Of a stretch of DNA of 8,440 bases, positions 6,592-8,440 are shown piece after piece. Position 1 is the stretch's first letter. Every line of letters begins with the position of its first letter. Made by a program: the position numbers and the translations under genes. The notes below the pieces were generated by a model that made no database searches, was not told where the DNA came from, and was given only the letters and a program-made list of their open reading frames with translations. Source of the DNA: Jatrophihabitans sp. (lineage in GTDB: Bacteria > Actinomycetota > Actinomycetes > Mycobacteriales > Jatrophihabitantaceae); contig SCQZ01000076.1 in the NCBI GenBank assembly GCA_004299665.1, forward strand, positions 1 to 8,440, written 5' to 3'.

Positions 6592-6607
6592 GGGGAGACT
6601 TGTCCCC
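6592..6607 (+). promoter_or_regulatory. Hairpin enclosing the cysD ribosome binding site
   Basis: GGGGA (6592-6596) and TCCCC (6603-6607) form a 5-bp stem with a six-base loop. The left arm is part of the cysD Shine-Dalgarno sequence GGGGAG (6592-6597, ten bases before the ATG) and the right arm abuts ATG 6608. If formed in mRNA it would reduce ribosome access. The stem is short and could be chance in a GC-rich genome. Confidence 0.35.
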
Positions 6608-7531
6608 ATGACGGCTCCCCCGACGGCGACGTACGAACTGACCGACCTCGACCTGCTCGAGGCCGAGGCGGTGCACATCGTGCGTGAGGTGGCGGCCACG
6701 ATCGAGCGGCCCGGCCTGCTGTTCTCCGGCGGCAAGGACTCGGTGGTGATGCTGCACCTGGCGGCCAAGGCGTTCTGGCCGGCGCCGATCCCCTTCCCCG
6801 TCATGCACGTCGACACCGGTCACAACTTCGACGAGGTGATCGCCTTCCGCGACCGCACCGTCGCACGCCTCGGCCTTCGCCTGGTGGTGGCGTCCGTTCA
6901 GGACGACATCGACGCCGGTCGCGTCGTCGAGGATCTCAGCCCGCGCGCCAGTCGCAACCGGCTGCAGATCGTGACGCTGCTGCGCGGCATCCGCGAGAAC
7001 GCGTTCGGCGCGGTGTTCGGCGGCGCCCGGCGCGACGAGGAGAAGGCCCGCGCGAAGGAACGGGTCTTCAGCTTCCGCGACGAGTTCGGGCAGTGGGACC
7101 CGCGCAACCAGCGCCCGGAACTGTGGCACCTGTACAACGGCCGCCACCGCAAGGGCGAGAACATCCGCGTCTTCCCGCTGTCGAACTGGACCGAGCTGGA
7201 CATCTGGAACTACGTCGCCCGCGAGGGCATCGAACTGCCGTCGCTGTACTACGCCCACGAGCGGCAGGTGATCTCCCGCGACGGCATGCTGCTGGCCGAC
7301 ACCCGGTTCCTGCGCCGCATCGACGGCGAGGCGCCGTTCCCGGCGCGCGTGCGGTTCCGCACCATCGGCGACGCGACGTGCACCGGCTGCGTGGAGTCCG
7401 CGGCCGCGACGGCGGCCGACGTGGTCGCCGAGGTGGCTGCGGCGCGGCTGACCGAGCGGGGGGCCACCCGCGCCGACGATCGGATCAGCGAGGCCGGCAT
7501 GGAGGATCGCAAGAAGGAGGGCTACTTCTAG
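6608..7531 (+). CDS. cysD: Sulfate adenylyltransferase subunit 2 (ATP sulfurylase small subunit)
   Basis: A 307-residue CysD, the catalytic subunit that with the GTPase CysN makes adenosine 5'-phosphosulfate (APS) from ATP and sulfate, the first step of sulfate activation. The PP-loop S40-GGKD-S45 binds ATP; HVDTGHNFDEVI (67-78), FGGARRDEEKARAKER (137-152), WHLYNGRH (173-180) and the C-terminal SEAGMEDRKKEGYF (294-307) are hallmark CysD segments. Length is standard. ATG 6608 is preceded by GGGGAG; an upstream frame extension to 6539 would run into the KstR-like box and is not favoured. cysN follows after 70 bp. The shared upstream gap means the same operator could also influence cysD. APS serves cysteine synthesis and, after APS kinase, PAPS-dependent sulfotransferases such as the one in the divergent operon. 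Confidence 0.96.
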   Translation: MTAPPTATYELTDLDLLEAEAVHIVREVAATIERPGLLFSGGKDSVVMLHLAAKAFWPAPIPFPVMHVDTGHNFDEVIAFRDRTVARLGLRLVVASVQDDIDAGRVVEDLSPRASRNRLQIVTLLRGIRENAFGAVFGGARRDEEKARAKERVFSFRDEFGQWDPRNQRPELWHLYNGRHRKGENIRVFPLSNWTELDIWNYVAREGIELPSLYYAHERQVISRDGMLLADTRFLRRIDGEAPFPARVRFRTIGDATCTGCVESAAATAADVVAEVAAARLTERGATRADDRISEAGMEDRKKEGYF

Positions 7532-7534
7532 CCA

Positions 7535-7581
7535 CCCCACGCAGTTCTGCTCGCGAGGAACGCTCGGACAACTGCGCGGGG
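7535..7581 (+). promoter_or_regulatory. Stem-loop in the cysD-cysN intergenic gap
   Basis: CCCCACGCAGTT (7535-7546) pairs with AACTGCGCGGGG (7570-7581): 11 of 12 positions pair, with one A-C mismatch. The 23-base loop contains the palindrome CTCGCGAG (7550-7557). The element fills most of the 70-bp gap and ends nine bases before the likely cysN ribosome binding site (7590-7593). No T-tract follows. It could set the cysD:cysN ratio, protect a processed end, attenuate transcription, or be an untranslated spacer; no known riboswitch class was recognised. Confidence 0.5.
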
Positions 7582-7601
7582 ACCCGGAAGAGGAAACGAC
7601 G

Positions 7602-8440
7602 ATGAGCGCGCTATTGAGGATTGCGACGGCCGGATCCGTCGACGACGGCAAGTCCACGCTGATCGGTCGGCTGCTCTACGACTCGAAGGCGATCTTCGAG
7701 GACCAGCTGTCGGCGGTCGAGGCGACCAGCATCGCCCGCGGCCAGGAGGCGCCCGACCTCGCGCTGCTGACCGACGGGCTGCGGGCCGAGCGCGAGCAGG
7801 GCATCACGATCGACGTCGCGTACCGCTACTTCGCCACGCCGAAGCGCAAGTTCATCATCGCGGACACCCCCGGGCACATCCAGTACACCCGCAACATGGT
7901 CACCGGCGCCTCGACGGCCGACGCCGCGCTCATCCTGATCGACGCCCGCAACGGGGTGCTGGAGCAGTCGCGGCGCCACGCCTTCCTGGCGACGCTGCTC
8001 GGCATCCCGCACCTGGTCCTGTGCGTGAACAAGATGGACCTGGTCGACTACGCGCAGGAGCGCTTCGAGCAGATCCGCGCCGAATTCCGGGCGTTCGCGG
8101 CGAAGTTGCAGGTGACGGACCTGACCTTCATCCCGATCTCCGCGCTGTCCGGCGACAACGTCGTCGACACGTCGGCGAACATGCCCTGGTACGAGGGCCG
8201 TTCGCTGCTGCACCACCTCGAGGACCTGCACGTCGCCTCGGACCGCAACCTGATCGACGCCCGATTCCCCGTGCAGTACGTGATCCGCCCGCAGCAGGAA
8301 GAGTTCCACGACTTCCGCGGCTACGCGGGCACCGTCGCCGGAGGGACGTTCAAGCCGGGCGACGCGGTGGTGGCGCTGCCGTCCGGGTTCGCCAGCACCG
8401 TCACCGCCGTGTGGGGGCCGGGCGGGACGCCGGTTGCCGA
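7602..8440 (+). CDS. cysN: Sulfate adenylyltransferase subunit 1 (GTPase), partial at the window edge
   Basis: The first 279 residues of CysN, the elongation-factor-like GTPase whose GTP hydrolysis drives APS formation by CysD. G1 GSVDDGKS (11-18), G2 region GITIDVAYRYF (67-77), G3 DTPGH (88-92), G4 NKMD (143-146) and G5 SALSG (180-184) are all intact. The beginning of the second, beta-barrel domain is seen from about 220 (RFPVQYVIRPQQEEFHDFRG, 221-240). The gene is open to the last base and is truncated only by the window. ATG 7602 follows AAGAGG by eight bases. Many actinobacterial CysN proteins carry a C-terminal APS kinase (CysC) domain; that region is outside the window, so whether this is CysN or CysNC is open. 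The latter would allow PAPS production from this operon alone. Confidence 0.95.
   Translation, partial: MSALLRIATAGSVDDGKSTLIGRLLYDSKAIFEDQLSAVEATSIARGQEAPDLALLTDGLRAEREQGITIDVAYRYFATPKRKFIIADTPGHIQYTRNMVTGASTADAALILIDARNGVLEQSRRHAFLATLLGIPHLVLCVNKMDLVDYAQERFEQIRAEFRAFAAKLQVTDLTFIPISALSGDNVVDTSANMPWYEGRSLLHHLEDLHVASDRNLIDARFPVQYVIRPQQEEFHDFRGYAGTVAGGTFKPGDAVVALPSGFASTVTAVWGPGGTPVA

Noticed and set aside
4580..7657. A minus-strand open frame of about 1025 codons ending at the SDR stop, which might look like a giant fusion protein
   Set aside because: Only the last 258 codons look like a protein (SDR). The rest is low-complexity Arg/Ala/Gly-rich shadow of the DUF1214-type gene and of cysD and cysN, which are well supported in other frames.
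1..8440. Mobile elements, CRISPR repeats, tRNA or rRNA genes, phage genes
   Set aside because: No transposase, integrase, direct-repeat array, clover-leaf or rRNA-like segment was found on either strand. The genes have uniform GC-rich codon use without signs of recent transfer.

Overview
The window is very GC-rich, and almost every reading frame stays open on both strands. Codons ending in G/C, frequent GTG starts, 4-base start/stop overlaps and the protein families all point to a high-GC actinobacterium. A mycolic or pseudonocardial lineage such as Mycobacterium, Rhodococcus, Pseudonocardia or Amycolatopsis is a reasonable guess, but genus cannot be read from the sequence. No tRNA, rRNA, mobile element, CRISPR array or long gene-free stretch was seen. 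Genes fill nearly all of the window, and the longest non-coding gap is 79 bp.

Layout. (A) 66-1527, + strand: a two-gene operon of membrane proteins. The first fuses a DUF2231 membrane domain to a C-terminal Rieske [2Fe-2S] domain; the second is a stand-alone DUF2231 protein. (B) 1585-2640, + strand: a two-helix potassium channel with a cytoplasmic RCK/TrkA-N domain. It converges on, and overlaps by 18 bp, the next operon. (C) 6528 down to 2623, - strand: a tightly packed four-gene operon running DUF1214-type protein, SDR oxidoreductase, PAPS-type sulfotransferase, class II-like sirtuin. Each junction has a GTGA start/stop overlap or a start within nine bases of one. (D) 6608-8440, + strand: cysD and the 5' part of cysN (running off the edge), the two subunits of ATP sulfurylase, transcribed divergently from operon C.

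The most notable signal lies in the 79-bp divergent gap between C and D. The 14-mer TAGAACGTGTTCTA (6533-6546) fits the published operator pattern of KstR, the TetR-family repressor of cholesterol catabolism in mycobacteria and rhodococci (TnnAACnnGTTnnA). The first three genes of operon C have the same families and order as Mycobacterium tuberculosis Rv3531c-Rv3530c-Rv3529c, which I recall as lying in the large KstR-controlled cholesterol region. Operon C is therefore best read as a steroid-responsive unit of unknown biochemical role. Here it is extended by a sirtuin and placed back-to-back with the enzymes that start PAPS synthesis, PAPS being the co-substrate expected for its sulfotransferase. 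Working hypothesis (inference): a steroid-induced module that oxidises and sulfonates a sterol- or lipid-derived alcohol, with local supply of activated sulfate and a protein deacylase.

Smaller features include a 12-bp-arm stem-loop between cysD and cysN, a hairpin that traps the cysD ribosome binding site, and a GC-rich hairpin after the DUF2231 operon.
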